Source: Chelydra serpentina
Taxonomy: Eukaryota > Chordata > Testudines > Chelydridae
DNA length: 64,000 nucleotides
Direction of reading: 5' to 3'
Assembly: GCA_037349315.1 (NCBI GenBank)
Contig: JBAIAC010000006.1
Location: forward strand, 12,249,501-12,313,500
The stretch's first letter is position 1; each line of letters starts with the position of its first letter. The notes below the pieces were generated by a model, which was not told where the DNA came from, did no database searches, and saw nothing but the letters and a program-made list of their open reading frames with translations. Of the stretch, positions 11,750 through 23,757 are shown piece by piece. The position numbers were made by a program, and so were the translations under genes.

Positions 11750-13620
11750 CCTCCTTCCAGCTCTCTCATTACTTATTTTAGCAGGTACATTTGTTTATCC
11801 CCCACCCCCCACACTCTACTCACTCATTCATCCTTAATTCCCATGCCTCTCTCTTTCTCCAAAATGTGCGCTCCACTAACACAACTTTGGAGAAGACTCA
11901 GCCTTCACTTCCACCACTTCCTGTTCTCAAGCTGCTGAACACCTCTGGAAGTCTCATGACGTCCCTCCCTCCCTCCACTGCAAGTTTGTTCTCTCCTCCT
12001 TCAATTCTGCCATCTCCCTGGCCAAACAAAGCTTTATTGAATCCGATTCCCAATGTCTCTGTTGCTTATCTGCAATCTTTGACTCTTTCATTATCCCGTC
12101 TCCCTTTCACTCTCTCTGCACAGGATCTTATGTCTTCTCATTGGCCTCTGGCTTCTTCCCCTCACAATATGAGGATGCCCCAAATCTCCCCTCTCCTCAA
12201 AAAGCATCTTTCAACCCTACCTGCCTTTCCAAACATCTCCCTTCACCTCTAAAAGCACCGAACATGAAGTCTTCCAACTAATGCACAGACATCATTTCCT
12301 CTAACTCCAGCTTGGATGTAGTTCAACCTGGCTTTTGACAACTCCATTCCACTAAAACTGTTTTCCCCAGTGTCCATAATGATTTCTTTGTGGTCAAATC
12401 TCTGGGCCTCTACTCCACCCTCATCCTCTTCAATCTCTGCTGCTTTTGAGAGTCAGTAATCCTTTCCTTCTTGACATCATATCCTCACATCTGAGATACT
12501 GTTCACTCCTGGTTCTCTTTCTACTTTTCTGACCATTCCTTCAGTGTCTCTTTTGGTCAGTCCTCCTCCTCCTCTGCCTTTTCCTCTGTGGTGCTATCCT
12601 TCACCCTTTGCTTTTCATACTTTACACTCTCTCTGTAGGAGATCTCTTCAGCTCACGTGGCAGTTATGGTCTCTACGAGGAAAACATGCAAATCTATTTC
12701 TCCACAATTTACTTGTCTTCTTCCATTTTGTCTCATATCTAAGCCTGCCTCTATTAAGTCTACTCTTAGATGTCTTGTCATCATTTAAAACTTAACATGA
12801 CCAAAACAACTCTCTATTGCTCCTCTCAAACCTTCTCCACTCCCCTCCTTTGCTATTATGGTTAACACCATCATCCTCTATATTACCCAGGTCCAGGCTA
12901 AAGTTACTTTTTGTATCCTCTCTCCGCCTAGTCCCACACATCCAGGCTGTGTCCAAACCCTGCTGCTTCTTCCTCCTCAATATCTCCAGCATCGGTTCTT
13001 TTCTCTTCATCTACATAGCCAAATCTCTTGTTCAGGCCTTCATTACATATCCTGACTCAATAACTGCAACATCCTCTTCTTTGGACTGCCAAACACACAC
13101 ATTTCTCAACTTCAATCCATACAAAATGTAGCCACTAAACTCAACTTCCTTGATTGATCTGACCGCACCAGTCCCTTCTTTGAATCCCTCTACTGATTCC
13201 CAGTCTGCTTTTGCATCAAATTTAAGCTCCTTGTCACCACCTTTAAAGCACTACATAACTCTGCCCCTCCATACTTTCCTCCCTTGTCAAGTTTCATGTT
13301 CCACTCCATCCCCTTCATTCTGCCAACGTTTTCAGCCTTGTCTACCCATCTGTCAGCTTCTCATACAATCACTGCTTTGCCTTCTTACAGACAACCTCCT
13401 TGGCATGGTACAACCTCCCTTGCCTCATCCACCAGCTCCTAGGCATCCCATTGATAGCTATGTAGCTCCCCAAAATCTACTTCTCAGTGATTTGAATTAA
13501 TTTATATACAGTTTGCATACAAGTTGCCTGTTCTTGCTCCCCTTCTCCTAATTACCATAAACTTGTCTGCCTTTACACTGTAAGCTCCTCAAGCAGCGAC
13601 CATCCTTCTTACATGCTTTG
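11750..13620 (+). mobile_element. L2-type LINE remnant, remainder of ORF2 and 3' end
   Basis: Continues the L2 element of 10305-10579. It is pyrimidine rich on the plus strand and fragmented into several open stretches in all three frames, as expected for an old ORF2 with frameshifts. Near 13565-13600 it reads 'actgtaagctcctcaagcag', the typical L2 3'-end landmark, which also fixes the orientation as plus. Confidence 0.7.
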
Positions 13621-16590
13621 AAAAAATATACAGTACCATAAACAAACAAACTTTGAGCTGCTCACCGGCACTTTACCCACTAATCCATTTTCACCGTGAC
13701 TACTTTCAACATTCTTAACTTCTAAGCAGTTTCAAATAGCTGCCATTTTATTTTTCAAAACAACTTGTCTCAGACATTTTTCTTTCTGTCCCCCACAAAT
13801 GCAGAATCTCATATAACTAACTGAAATGCATACGTCCAATTCCTCACTATCACGCTCAATCACACAACTCGATTCGGACCTCAGCTAGGTCAAGATAAAC
13901 TGCCTATAGAGAAACATGTAGTAAACTGTGATTTGCAGATAAAGAAGTCAGAGTTCAGGGTGAGAGAAAAAGGAAGATGTACCATGGCTGATTATGTTTT
14001 GGAACTGAAAGGGAGTTTGTTGTGAACAGCCATCTGTGAGCATATATGGGTGATAAGGTATATCAGCTGAGACTGGCACATGGTTGTGAATATGGGTGTA
14101 ATTGGTGTATTCCTGGAAATTTAGTGATTGTGTTGATAGGAAAATAAATAAGGCAGGATTAACTGTAAATTATGTAGGTTTAAGTGTAGTAGCCGTGTTA
14201 GTCTGTGTCAGCAAAATGAAAATAAGAAAGAAAAACAAGGTGCTACAAGTTTTTCTTTCTTATTTTCATTTTGTAAATTATGTACTTTTTAATCTGGGGG
14301 ATTTTTTTGTTAACAAATATCTATCAATGTAGATAAAGAGTCATATTTGTAATGGTTATTCCTATAGGTTCCTGCATAGCCTCTTCCTGCAGCCCTGCTC
14401 ACCCAGACAGCATGGATTGCCCCCACCTCCTCTGATACTGCATCCATATCTTCCAGTCCCCTATTTAACTCCCCTTTTAAACAATGATAAATATCAACAT
14501 TTTAAAAATTACATAGGAAAGAGTCTACAGTGAGAAGGGACTGAGCAGGGGGAAATCCCCAGGAGATGGGGTGGAATATGGGGTCATTGGAGAAGTATAT
14601 CTTCAGTTGGAGGGCTGGAAGTTGGAGAAGTGAATCCAGAAAGTAGCACCTCTCTGATGAGCTTCCAAACTTTGACCAAACAGAGGGTATGTCTGGCCCC
14701 ATTTTTCCCCTCTGAGGTCTGTGGGTTCTGGGGTGTGCGGGAGGATGGGGTATAAAGTGGGGAGCCTGGATGGGGTGAGAAACAGAGGGGTCCTGGGAAA
14801 GAGACTTATCTGTGTAGCAAAACATCAAAGCTTCAAGAGTTTCCCTCAGAACTGCTGCCTGGTTTGCTGTGAAGCCAAGGCACTAGTGCTGTGGGAAGGG
14901 CTGAAACACCAATGCCTTTGTGCAGAAACTCCACTCCTTTGGTGCACCTGGCTACAGCACCATGAAGAGCCAAGGGGGAGGTAGATCAAATCAAGGACTT
15001 AAGACTTCAGTAACCAAAACAAAATGTGCCTTTACCTACAGCCAGAAAATGCTATATGAACAAAACAGATTACCATGCCATGCACAAACCAAATGCTTTT
15101 CTGATATAAGCTTACAGTCTGTTCAAAGATTATGTACAAAAATAGATAACATTTTCTATGTACCTGCACATTTTTTGCTTATTTTTATCCTTCTGTAAAA
15201 CCTAGCAATCCCCCAAATCAGTGATATTTTAAGATAAACCCATATGCAATTCCTAAAGTAACATTACCTTATAATTAATAGTTTAGTAGTATTAAATGAA
15301 CCTCAGTGAACTAGTGTAAACTGCAGACTTTTCTATATCAAATTACCATCCATGTCAGAAACTATAAGCAATTCAAAGTCTGAGTGTTGTCTTATTTCTG
15401 CCCCTCTTTTAAGCAAAGGTTGTTTTGTGCTGGATTTTGTAACTTAGCTATCTTCTGTCTTCTCAAGGACTGTGCTACCATCAACAGTCCCATCGGGTGG
15501 GACTTGTGACTTGAAAATAAAGGAATCCCAAATAAAAAGCATGAGATTTTCCACACAATGAAACAAACACTGACATATCTTAGACTTTGTTGGTTTTTTT
15601 GTCGTGGTCACAATGTAATCATATTTGCCAAAACCAAGCAATTTAAATATTTAGAAAACATACATTATGATAGTTTTGAGAGGTACGGTACTTTAGCAAT
15701 ATTTTCCAATAGTGCTGTTAAAATAAGATTTTGCAAACTATGGTATTATGTGTGTCTGAAAATATTGGGGTTTTTTTGAGAAGGGGGAAATGACAAAGGT
15801 GTATAATCTTAGCCTTTCCAGCTATTTATTAGCAACAAAGTGCAGTATTAGAAAACTCAAGAACAGTGAACACTAGGTGTCAGTATAAGAAATGGAAAAA
15901 TATAAAAAAAATCAGGTGGATTAGCTAAGAAACCAGAACCAGCTGTGACCACATTTACTTGTAACTGCATAATACTGTTAACAAGCCAATCTTCCTAAAA
16001 AAATTATTCCAAAACCATCAGGTTTGTTTGAAATCAGATAAAATGGCTGTGAGAAACGACAATGAGATCACTCTATAAAATATACAAAGATGACCTTAAA
16101 AGTTTGTAAGTACATTTAAATACCTTGCAATATTACGTATTAATCCAATCAGTCATGGATATCCATAAATTAGTTCACCTCATCCATGATTGCACAATTA
16201 AGAAATAACAACACAGTAGAAGATAAAGTAGTTCCAAAACCTGAAGGTGTGTGGACAAAATCAGAAAGAAGATTGTGTATGTTACCATCTATCCATCACT
16301 TAGAGTCAATGCGTTTGTGTTATTCTTGGAAATACAGCAGACAAGAAGGGTACAAATCTAAAGTGCCTAGTCACTTACATGCTTTCAAAAATTTTACCTG
16401 AAGTTGCCAACTCGGATACTCTAATCAGATGGTATTTTGACATCAGTCTGAAAAACGTTGAGGCATATAGTACTTATGAAAATGATAATCAAAAGGAATT
16501 GTGTTATATTTGAACACATGAGATGGATTGTGATTGCTCCCAGCTAAAGGAGGGTTTTTGATTCCAAGCCATTTTAAAATAATAAAGCCG
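13621..16590. other. Unassigned DNA with one small foldback element
   Basis: Apart from the 96-bp element at 14177-14272, no gene or known repeat is recognised. Open frames such as those at 14502-14984 show no conserved motif or splice context. Confidence 0.5.
14177..14272 (+). mobile_element. Small foldback (possibly Penelope-like) element, 96 bp
   Basis: Flanked by a perfect 12-bp target duplication GTAAATTATGTA at 14165-14176 and 14273-14284. It has a unique head (ggtttaagtgtagtagccg...) and then a 24-bp perfect inverted repeat (aaaatgaaaataagaaag... and its complement) around a 12-nt loop. The head and inverted repeat match the minus-strand element at 33908-34298, of which this is a short deletion form. 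Family name is uncertain. Confidence 0.8.
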
Positions 16591-16690
16591 TCAGGAACAT
16601 GGGATCTGCTCTATCACATCACTCCACTGATCCATCTAGTCTGGTATCCTGACTCTGGCAGTGGCTAGTCAACATAATTTCAAAAGAAGA
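16591..16690 (-). repeat. CR1 3'-end fragment, right part before foldback insertion
   Basis: The text 'actgatccatctagtctggtatcctgactctggcagtgg' is the complement of the CR1 3' tail seen at about 57120-57180 ('gatggacctttggtctgac'). It is interrupted at 16690 by a foldback element and resumes at 16858. Confidence 0.65.
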
Positions 16691-16857
16691 CAAGTCTCAG
16701 AGGGGTAGCCTGTTAGTCTGGATCTGTAGAAGCGACAAAGAGTCCTGTGGCACCTTACAGACTAACTGTTGCATCTGAAGAAGTGGGTATTCACCCACGA
16801 AAGCTTATGCTCCAATATGACTGTTAGTCTATAAGGTGTCACAGTACTCTTTGTCGC
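16691..16857 (+). mobile_element. Foldback element with hammerhead-like core, 167 bp
   Basis: Flanked by the 12-bp target duplication TTCAAAAGAAGA at 16679-16690 and 16858-16869. The arms 'gacaaagagtcctgtggcacc' side and its near-complement 'ggtgtcacagtactctttgtcgc' fold back. The head 'tagcctgttagtctg' is related to the heads of the elements at 14177 and 33908. The loop contains CTGAAGA, a GTGGGT/ACCCAC stem and GAAA (16775-16802). Resembles Penelope-like element terminal repeats, but no ORF is present. Confidence 0.8.
16775..16802 (+). ncRNA. Hammerhead-ribozyme-like core motif
   Basis: CTGAAGA (16775-16781) fits the CUGANGA box, followed by one extra A, a 6-bp stem GTGGGT/ACCCAC with loop ATTC, and GAAA (16799-16802). 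Hammerhead ribozymes are known in Penelope-like elements. The extra A and the lack of convincing stems I and III mean activity is unproven. A related motif at 34163-34190 has CCGATGA, changing an invariant U. Confidence 0.35.
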
Positions 16858-16990
16858 TTCAAAAGAAGATAAAAATTCCCCCAAGAGCATATGTATATAG
16901 ACAAAGGAAGAAGTTGATCCTGAATCCTCCAGATTATTGCTTAAGAGCTTGAATCTTGAGATTTTATCATCTTTTACATATATTACAAAT
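16858..16990 (-). repeat. Probable continuation of CR1 3'-end fragment
   Basis: After the 12-bp duplication the sequence continues with text resembling the old CR1 3' untranslated region ('gaagttgatcctgaatc...'). Diverged; the right boundary is approximate. Confidence 0.4.
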
Positions 16991-17239
16991 CAGTGATTAT
17001 AAAATTATACATCTCCTTTTCAAACCCAACCAAAGTTAAATAAAAAAGTAAAGTAAAGTAAAAAGTGTTTGATGTCAATATTTTAAAATTACAGCAAAAA
17101 TGAGCTGGACAAGAGTTTATGAATTAATAACACTAGTTTTAAATAAAGGACACTATAAAGTAGAACCACATGCAAAAGGTTGATTTAGTTTAGTCATACG
17201 TGTAACATATATATTACATATAATATAATGTAATATATG

Positions 17240-17364
17240 CAGTGTTGTAGCTATGTCAGACCCAGGATTTTAGAGAGACAAGGTGGGTGAGGTAATCTTG
17301 CCGCTAGGCATGTCACCTCCATATATGCCAACATCCCTCAACAGAAGTTGGTATTACCTCACCC
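17240..17364 (+). mobile_element. Small foldback element, 125 bp, second head type
   Basis: Flanked by a 15-bp target duplication with one mismatch (17225-17239 and 17365-17379, ataat[g/a]taatatatg). Starts cagtgttgtagctatgtcag and contains gggtgaggtaat (17285-17296), whose exact complement attacctcaccc forms its right end (17353-17364). Same architecture as the elements at 14177, 16691 and 33908, but a different sequence family. The AT-rich target makes the boundaries slightly uncertain. Confidence 0.7.
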
Positions 17365-17467
17365 ATAATATAATATATGTAACATCATAACATATAGATT
17401 ATTCCCTATCTCATATGCATCATATTTGTAAAGGCAGTCTCCTAGTATTCCACAACACTCCAGGAAA

Positions 17468-17565
17468 ATTCATAGCTTCCAAGGCCAAAAGAGACCATTG
17501 TGATCGGCTAGTGTTACCTCCTTTATAACACAGGCCACAGAACTTCCCCCAAATAATTCGTACAG
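17468..17565 (-). repeat. Old CR1/L3-type 3' fragment, left of hAT insertion
   Basis: Reads 'ttccaaggccaaaagagacc', 'attgtgatcggctag' and 'aacacaggccacagaacttc', the widespread CR1/L3-type 3' end on the minus strand, also found at 27243 and 52837. Interrupted by the hAT element at 17566 and resuming at 18433. Confidence 0.7.
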
Positions 17566-18432
17566 CAGGGGTGGGCAAACTATGGCCCGCCAGCCATTTT
17601 AATCCGGCCCTAGAGCTCCCGCTGGGGAGCGGGGTCTAGGGCTTGCCCTGCTCCGGTGCTCCAGCCGGAGAGCAGGGTCAGGGGTTCTTCCACGGGGCTC
17701 CCAGAAGTAGAGGCATGTCCCCCCTCCGGCTCCTATGCGTAGGGGAAGCCAGGGGGCTCTGCTCCACATGCTGCCCCCACCGCAAGTGCCACCCCCGCAG
17801 TTCCCACTGGCCGGGAACTGCAGCCAATGGGACCTGCAGGGGTGGCGCCTGCGAACAGGGCGGCTCGTTGCAAAGCCGCCTGGCCGTGCCTCCACGTAGA
17901 AGCCAGAAGGGGGACATGCCACTGCTTCTGGGAGCTACTTGAGGTAAGCGCTGCCCCAAGCCTCCACCCCTGAGCCACCCTCCCCCGGGCCCCAACCCTC
18001 TGCTCCAACCCTGATCCCCCTCCCACCCTCCGAACCCATCAATCCCAGCCTGGAGCACCCTCTTGCACTCCAAATCCTCATCCCCAGCCCCAGCCCAGAG
18101 CCTGCACCCCCAGCCGGAGCCCTCACCCCACCCCTGCCCCAACTCCCTGCTCCAGCCCTGATCCCCCTCCCACCCTGTGAACCTCTTGGTCTTAGCCCAG
18201 AGCACCCTCCTACACCCCAGAATCCGCACCCCAAGCCGGAGCCCTCACCCTGCACTCCACCCCCCAGCCCGGAGCCCCCTCCCACACCCAGAACTCATTT
18301 CTGGCCCCAGCCCAGAGCCTACACCCCCAGCCACAGCCCTCACTCCAACCCCAATTCGTGAGCATGCATGGCCTGCCATACAATTTCTATACCCAGATGT
18401 GGTCCTCAGGCCAAAAAGTTTGCCCACTCCTG
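17566..18432 (+). mobile_element. hAT-like non-autonomous DNA transposon, 867 bp, C-rich
   Basis: Left end CAGGGGTGGGCAAACT and right-end complement CAGGAGTGGGCAAACT form a hAT-type terminal inverted repeat (15 of 16). The sides inside are 'atggcccg' and 'ggccaaaaag'. The 8-bp flanks (tcgtacag and ccctagaa) are only weakly similar, fitting an old duplication. The middle is GC rich; from about 17950 to 18360 it is an imperfect C-rich minisatellite of 'ccccagccc.gagcc' units. Several long frames here are artefacts of that composition. Confidence 0.85.
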
Positions 18433-18487
18433 CCCTAGAACATATCTTTGAAAAAGAACATCCAATCTTGTCAAACCTTTGTCTCCA
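18433..18487 (-). repeat. Old CR1/L3-type 3' fragment, right of hAT insertion
   Basis: Continues with 'atctttgaaaaagaacatcc aatcttg', the expected continuation of the fragment that breaks off at 17565. Confidence 0.65.
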
Positions 18488-19544
18488 CATGACATAAAGA
18501 GATTCTCATCACTATACTGATAAGGAAGGAGGTAATAATAAGGAAGGATTGGATTATTAATGTGAAATAACTAGTTGTATCAATATAATTAATCAAAGCA
18601 ATCTGAACACTAAGCAACTGAATCTCACAGCTGATCATAATTTATCCAAGACTTAATCACTATTAGTCTACTTTACAACAACCAAAGTATATATTAAAAA
18701 TCAAAGAAAAGGTGTTTAAAAATATTTATATTTATAAAATCCAATCAGGGCTCCATTAAATCCTCAAGGTACTTAAGCACATGTGTAGCTTTACGCACAG
18801 TCCCACTGACTTCATTGTTTGAAGTTACATACGTACTCCTTTATTCCTTTGTTAAACTGCAGCCTAAGCACATTAAAAGAACATTATTAAGGTTGCAAAG
18901 TCAAGCAGTTAGGAAATTCCAGAATGAAGGCTGCCTGTGCAACTCTAATTCAGCCTCTTTGTGGGTATGCCTGATGACACATTTTTCTACAGGACCTCCC
19001 CTCTCTCATGCAATGCACAGGATGGATGGGTGCTCACATAATGAACATCTATGAAATATTTTGATTTCTCCTCATTGTACCCTGCACTGAAGATACAATT
19101 ATTAATTTCCTTATCGGCTTTTGTATGACACTCATCACTACAGAGTCTGAGTGCTTCTCAAACATTGGTTAATTTCCTTTAAAACACCCCTGTGAAATAA
19201 GGGGCTGCTATTAGCCCCACTGCACAGACAGGGAGCAAGAGACAGAGATCGAGGTAAAAAAACTTCCACAAATTTTGAGTCCAAATAAATTTGAGACACC
19301 TAGGACTTGATTAGTTCAGAGTACTTAGCATTATATAGCACTTCATCTGTTCAAAGCACAGCTCCTACTGATTTCAGCTGGAGATTTACGTGCTCGGTAT
19401 TTCTGCAAATCAGACTTCAACACTTCTCTTCCTGCAGTCCTCTGCCTCATACACTACACCTTGTATCTTCTGCAACAAATGAAGCAAGGGTCCTACAGCC
19501 AATAGCCTCTCTCATTACACAGCCCTGACTTGTCTCCAGAGCAG
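18488..19544. other. Unassigned DNA with one MIR fragment
   Basis: Besides the MIR fragment at 19148-19285, no gene or repeat is recognised. Confidence 0.5.
19148..19285 (-). repeat. MIR fragment
   Basis: Complement-orientation MIR core: 'ctattagccccactgcacag' followed by 'acagagatcgaggtaaaaaaactt', matching the 'ccccattttacagatgggg ... gaggcacagag' order of a reversed MIR. Confidence 0.6.
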
Positions 19545-19745
19545 ATCCATCCTGTGCACTGAGACACAATATACCAATAAAGAACACAATAAAAGGATTA
19601 GGAACTGGCTTGCTGGCAGATCTAAAAATGTAGCTGTCAATGGGGAATCATCATCGAATGAGTGTGTTTCTAGCAGGGTTACACAGGGATTGGTACTAGG
19701 TCTGACGCTATTCAACATTTTCATCAATGATCTGGAAGTAAATAT
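19545..19745 (+). mobile_element. Older plus-strand LINE (CR1/L3-type), 5' half before nested CR1
   Basis: The plus-strand reading gives a degenerate RT: R-N-W-L-A-G-R-S-K, then [21 protein letters not shown], the RT region just before the catalytic FADD box. It stops at the younger CR1 inserted on the opposite strand and resumes at 24463. Confidence 0.85.
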
Positions 19746-19846
19746 CATAGAATCATAGAATCACAGAATCATAGAATATCAGGGTTGGAAGGGACCTCAG
19801 GAGGTCATCTAGTCCAACCCCCTGCTCAAAGCAGGACCAACCCCAA

Positions 19847-22696
19847 CTAGATCATCCCAGCCAGGGCTTTGTCAAGCCTGACCTTAAAAACCTCCAAGGA
19901 AGGAGACTCCACCACCTCCCTAGGTAACCCATTCCAGTGCTTCACCACCCTACTAGTGAAAAAGTTTTTCCTAATATCCAACCTAAACCTCCCCCTCTGC
20001 AACTTGAGACCATTACTCCTTGTTCTGTCATCTTCTACCACTGAGAACAGTCTAGATCCATCCTCTTTGGAACCCCCTTTCAGGTAGTTGAAAGCAGCTA
20101 TCAAATCCCCCCTCACTCTTCTCTTCTGCAGGCTAAACAATCTCAGTTCCCTCAGCCTCTCCTCATAAGTCATGTGCTCCAGCCCCCTAATCATTTTTGT
20201 TGCCCTCCGTTGGACTCTTTCCAATTTATCCACATCCTTCTTGTAGTGTGGGGCCCAAAACTGGACACAGTACTCCAAATGAGGCCTCACCAGTGCCGAA
20301 TAGAGGGGAATAATCACGTCCCTCGATCTGCTGGAAATGCCCCAACTTATACAGCCCAAAATGCCGTTAGCCTTCTTGGCAACAAGGGCACACTGTTGAC
20401 TCATATTCAGCTTTTCGTCCACTGTATCCCCTAGGTCCTTTTCTGCAGAACTGCTGCCCAGCCATTCGGTCCCTAGTCTGTAGCAGTGCATGGGATTCTT
20501 CCGTCCTAAGTGCAGGACTCTGCACTTGTCCTTGTTGAACCTCATCAGATTTCTTTTGGCCCAATCCTCTAATTTGTCTAGGTCCCTCTGTATCCTATCC
20601 CTACCCTCCAGCGTATCAACCACTCCTCCCAGTTTAGTGTCATCTGCAAACTTGCTAAGGGTGCAGTCCACACCATCCTCCAGGTCGTTGATGAAGATAT
20701 TGAACAAAACCGGCCCCAGCACCGACCCTTGGGGCACTCCACTTGATACCGGCTGCCAACTAGACATGGAGCCATTGATCACTACCCGTTGAGCACGACC
20801 ATCCAGCCAGTTTTCTATCCACCTTACCGTCCATTCATCCAGCCCATACTTCTTTAACTTGCTGGCAAGAACACTGTGCGAGACTGTATCAAAAGCTTTG
20901 CTAAAGTCAAGAAATAGCACATCCACTGCTTTCCCCTCATCCACAGAGCCAGTTATCTCATCATAGAAGGCAATTAGGTTAGTCAGGCATGACTTGCCCT
21001 TGGTGAATCCATGCTGACTGTTTCTGATCACTTTCCCCTCCTTTAAGTGGTTCAAAATTGATTCCTTGAGGACCTGTTCCATGATTTTTCCAGGGATTGA
21101 GGTGAGACTGACTGGCCTGTAGTTCCCCGGATCTTCCTTCTTCCCTTTTTTAAAGATGGGCACTACATTCGCTTTTTTCCAGTCATCCGGGACCTCCCCC
21201 GATTGCCATGATTTGTCAAAGATAATGGCCAATGGCTCTGCAATCACATCGGCCAACTCCTTTAGCACCCTCGGATGCAGTGCATCCGGGCCCATGGACT
21301 TGTGTTCGTCCAGCTTTTCTAAATAGTCCCGAACTACTTCTTTCTCCACAGAGGGGTGGTCACCTCCTCCCCATACCGTGCTGCGGAGTGCAGCCATCTG
21401 GGAGCTGCCCTTGTCTGTGAAGACAGAGGCAAAAAAAGCATTGAGTACACTAGCTTTCTCCACATCCTCTGTCACAAGGTTCCCTCCCTCATTCAGCAAG
21501 GGGCCCACACGTTCCTTGACTTTCTTCTTGTTGCTAACATACCTGAAGAAACCCTTCTTGTTACTCCTAACATCTCCAGCTAGCTGCAACTCCAAGTGTG
21601 ATTTGGCCTTCCTAATTTCACTCCTGCATGCCTGAGCAATATTTTTATACTCCTCCCTGGTCATTTGTCCAATCTTCCACTTCTTGTAAGCTGCTTTTTT
21701 GTGTTTAAGACGAGCAAGGATTTCACTGTTAAGCCAAGCTGGTCGCCTGCCATATTTACTTTTCTTTCTACACATCGGGATGGTTTGTTCCTGCAACCTC
21801 AATAAGGTTTCTTTAAAATACAGCCAGCTTTCCTCGACTCCTTTCCCCCCCATGTTATTCTCCCAGGGGACCTTGCCCATCAGTTCCCTGAGGGAGTCAA
21901 AGTCTGCTTTTCTGAAGTCCAGGCTCTGTATTCTACTGTTCTCCTTTCTTCCTTGTGTCAGGATCCTGAACTCAACCATCTCATGGTCACTGCCTCCCAG
22001 GTTCCCATCCACTATTGCTTCCTCTACTATTTCTTCCCTGTTTGTGAGCAGCAGGTCAAGAAGAGCTTTTCCCCTAGTTGGTTCCTCCAGCACTTGCACC
22101 AGGAAATTGTCCCCTACACTTTCCAAAAACTTCCTGGATTGTCTGTGGACCGCTGTATTGCTCTCCCAGCAGATGTCGGGGTGATTAAAGTCACCCATGA
22201 GAACCAGGGCCTGTGATCTAGTAACTTCTGTTAGTTGCTGGAAGAAAGCCTCGTCCACCTCATCCCCCTGGTCTGGTGGTCTGTAGCAGACTCCCACCAC
22301 GACATTACCCTTGTTGCTCACACTTCTCAATTTAATCCAGAGACTCTCAGGTTTTTCTGCAGTTTCATACTGGAGCTCTGAGCAGTCATACTGCTCTCTT
22401 ACATACAACGCAACTCCCCCACCTTTTCTGCCCTGCCTATCCTTCCTCAACAGTTTATATCCATCCATGACAGTACTCCAATCGTGTGAGTTATCCCACC
22501 AAGTCTCTGTTATTCCAATTACGTCATAATTCCTTGACTGTGCCAGGACTTCCAGTTCTCCCTGCTTGTTCCCCAGGCTTCTTGCATTTGTGTATAGGCA
22601 TTTAAGATAACTCACCGATTGTCCTGCTGTCCCAGTATGGGGCAGGAGCCCTCCCCTCTTGCACTCACCTACTTGTGCTTCCTCCCGGTATCCCAC
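19847..22696 (-). CDS. CR1 ORF2: endonuclease and reverse transcriptase, 949 aa
   Basis: Encodes the enzyme that nicks genomic DNA and reverse-transcribes the CR1 RNA at the target. The N-terminal APE-type endonuclease has N38 (TNAR), E64 (ITETWW), CYRP at 137-140, GDFN with D169/N171, and SDH at 236-238. A linker leads to the [11 protein letters not shown] (525-533), QHGF (561-564), LDFSKAFD with D597, [10 protein letters not shown] (653-662) and FADD with D685/D686. The C-terminal CR1-specific region runs to A-G-M-I at the stop. All key residues are present and there is no frameshift. The start is the first Met, 44 bp after the ORF1 stop; upstream translation by reinitiation is plausible. 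Compared with copy 2 there are about a dozen differences over 394 residues, including V-to-D in EKDLG[D]TVDE and R-to-W in CIS[W]GISS, so activity is not assured. Confidence 0.95.
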   Translation of the reverse strand: MGYREEAQVGECKRGGLLPHTGTAGQSVSYLKCLYTNARSLGNKQGELEVLAQSRNYDVIGITETWWDNSHDWSTVMDGYKLLRKDRQGRKGGGVALYVREQYDCSELQYETAEKPESLWIKLRSVSNKGNVVVGVCYRPPDQGDEVDEAFFQQLTEVTRSQALVLMGDFNHPDICWESNTAVHRQSRKFLESVGDNFLVQVLEEPTRGKALLDLLLTNREEIVEEAIVDGNLGGSDHEMVEFRILTQGRKENSRIQSLDFRKADFDSLRELMGKVPWENNMGGKGVEESWLYFKETLLRLQEQTIPMCRKKSKYGRRPAWLNSEILARLKHKKAAYKKWKIGQMTREEYKNIAQACRSEIRKAKSHLELQLAGDVRSNKKGFFRYVSNKKKVKERVGPLLNEGGNLVTEDVEKASVLNAFFASVFTDKGSSQMAALRSTVWGGGDHPSVEKEVVRDYLEKLDEHKSMGPDALHPRVLKELADVIAEPLAIIFDKSWQSGEVPDDWKKANVVPIFKKGKKEDPGNYRPVSLTSIPGKIMEQVLKESILNHLKEGKVIRNSQHGFTKGKSCLTNLIAFYDEITGSVDEGKAVDVLFLDFSKAFDTVSHSVLASKLKKYGLDEWTVRWIENWLDGRAQRVVINGSMSSWQPVSSGVPQGSVLGPVLFNIFINDLEDGVDCTLSKFADDTKLGGVVDTLEGRDRIQRDLDKLEDWAKRNLMRFNKDKCRVLHLGRKNPMHCYRLGTEWLGSSSAEKDLGDTVDEKLNMSQQCALVAKKANGILGCISWGISSRSRDVIIPLYSALVRPHLEYCVQFWAPHYKKDVDKLERVQRRATKMIRGLEHMTYEERLRELRLFSLQKRRVRGDLIAAFNYLKGGSKEDGSRLFSVVEDDRTRSNGLKLQRGRFRLDIRKNFFTSRVVKHWNGLPREVVESPSLEVFKVRLDKALAGMI

Positions 22697-22740
22697 TTCC
22701 CCACTTACCTCGGGGCTTTGGTCTCCTTCCCCCGGTGAAC

Positions 22741-23757
22741 CTAGTTTAAAGCCCTCCTCACTAGGTTGGCCAGCCTGCTTCCAAAGATGCTCTTCCCTCT
22801 CTTCGTCAGGTGGAGCCCGTCTCTGCCTAGCACTCCTTCTTCTTGGAACACCATCCCATGGTCAAAGAATCCAAACCCTTCTCTCCGACACCATCTGCGT
22901 AGCCATTCGTTGACTTCCACGATTCGACGGTCTCTACCCCGGCCTTTTCCTGCCACAGGGAGAATGGACGAGAACACCACTTGCGCCTCAAACGCCTTTA
23001 TCCTTCTTCCCAGAGCCACGTAGTCTGCAGTAATACGCTCAAGGTCATTCTTGGCAGTATCATTGGTGCCCACGTGGAGAAGCAGGAAGGGGTAGCGATC
23101 TGAGGGCTTGATGAGTCTCGGCAGTCTCTCCGTCACATCACGAATCCTAGCCCCTGGCAAGCAGCACACCTCTCGGTTTTCCCGGTCAGGGCGGCAGATA
23201 GATGACTCAGTCCCCCTGAGGAGAAAGTCCCCGACCACCACCACCCTCCTCCTCCTCTTGGGAGTGGTGGTCGTGGAACCCCCATCACTAGGACTGTGCA
23301 TCTCATGCCTTCCAATCAGTGGAGTCTCCTTCTGCTGTGTTCCCTCAGATGCATCATTCACTCCACTCTCTGCACTAGTGCCTGTGGAGAGAACATGAAA
23401 ACGGTTGCTCATCTGAATATGCGTTTCTTGTACATGGACTTGTCTCATACTCTTTCCTCTTCTGGAGGTCACATGCCGCCAATTATCCTCGCTGGTCTTC
23501 TGTCCCCGCTGCGCAGCCTGCTCTGAATCCTCACAACACTGCGCCCGCTGAAGCCTATCCTGACGTCTATCCAGGAACTCCTCATTTTCTTTTATGGAAT
23601 GCAGGGTTGATACTCGTTTCTCCAGACCTTGAATCTTCTCCTCCAATATGGAGATCAGCTTGCACTTTGTACAGACAAAGTCGCTTCTATCCTGTGGAAG
23701 AAAGACAAACATGGCACATCCTGTGCAGGTCACGACAGCGGATCGCTCAGCATCCAT
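22741..23757 (-). CDS. CR1 ORF1: zinc-finger and SGNH-esterase-like protein, 338 aa
   Basis: Accessory RNA-binding-type protein of CR1. Residues 11-32 form a CxxC..CxxC zinc motif (C11, C14, C29, C32). Residues 33-70 are charged and helical, a likely coiled coil. From about 171 to 335 there is an SGNH/GDSL-esterase fold: block I at VVVVGDF (172-178), block III HVGTND (228-233, N232) and block V DGLH (D313, H316). The block I nucleophile is Phe178 (codon at 23224-23226, TTT) instead of the family's Ser, so the esterase should be catalytically dead in this copy although Asn, Asp and His remain. The ORF is otherwise intact. A basic patch (KRRRR, 167-171) precedes the esterase. The first Met is taken as start. 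Confidence 0.9.
   Translation of the reverse strand: MDAERSAVVTCTGCAMFVFLPQDRSDFVCTKCKLISILEEKIQGLEKRVSTLHSIKENEEFLDRRQDRLQRAQCCEDSEQAAQRGQKTSEDNWRHVTSRRGKSMRQVHVQETHIQMSNRFHVLSTGTSAESGVNDASEGTQQKETPLIGRHEMHSPSDGGSTTTTPKRRRRVVVVGDFLLRGTESSICRPDRENREVCCLPGARIRDVTERLPRLIKPSDRYPFLLLHVGTNDTAKNDLERITADYVALGRRIKAFEAQVVFSSILPVAGKGRGRDRRIVEVNEWLRRWCRREGFGFFDHGMVFQEEGVLGRDGLHLTKRGKSIFGSRLANLVRRALN

Noticed and set aside
17643..18497. Overlapping long open frames on both strands
   Set aside because: They lie in the C-rich minisatellite-like interior of a hAT element; openness in several frames at once reflects base composition, with no conserved domain.
19869..22529. Many plus-strand frames of 60-160 codons
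   Set aside because: Antisense shadows of CR1 ORF2; the minus strand carries the conserved catalytic motifs.
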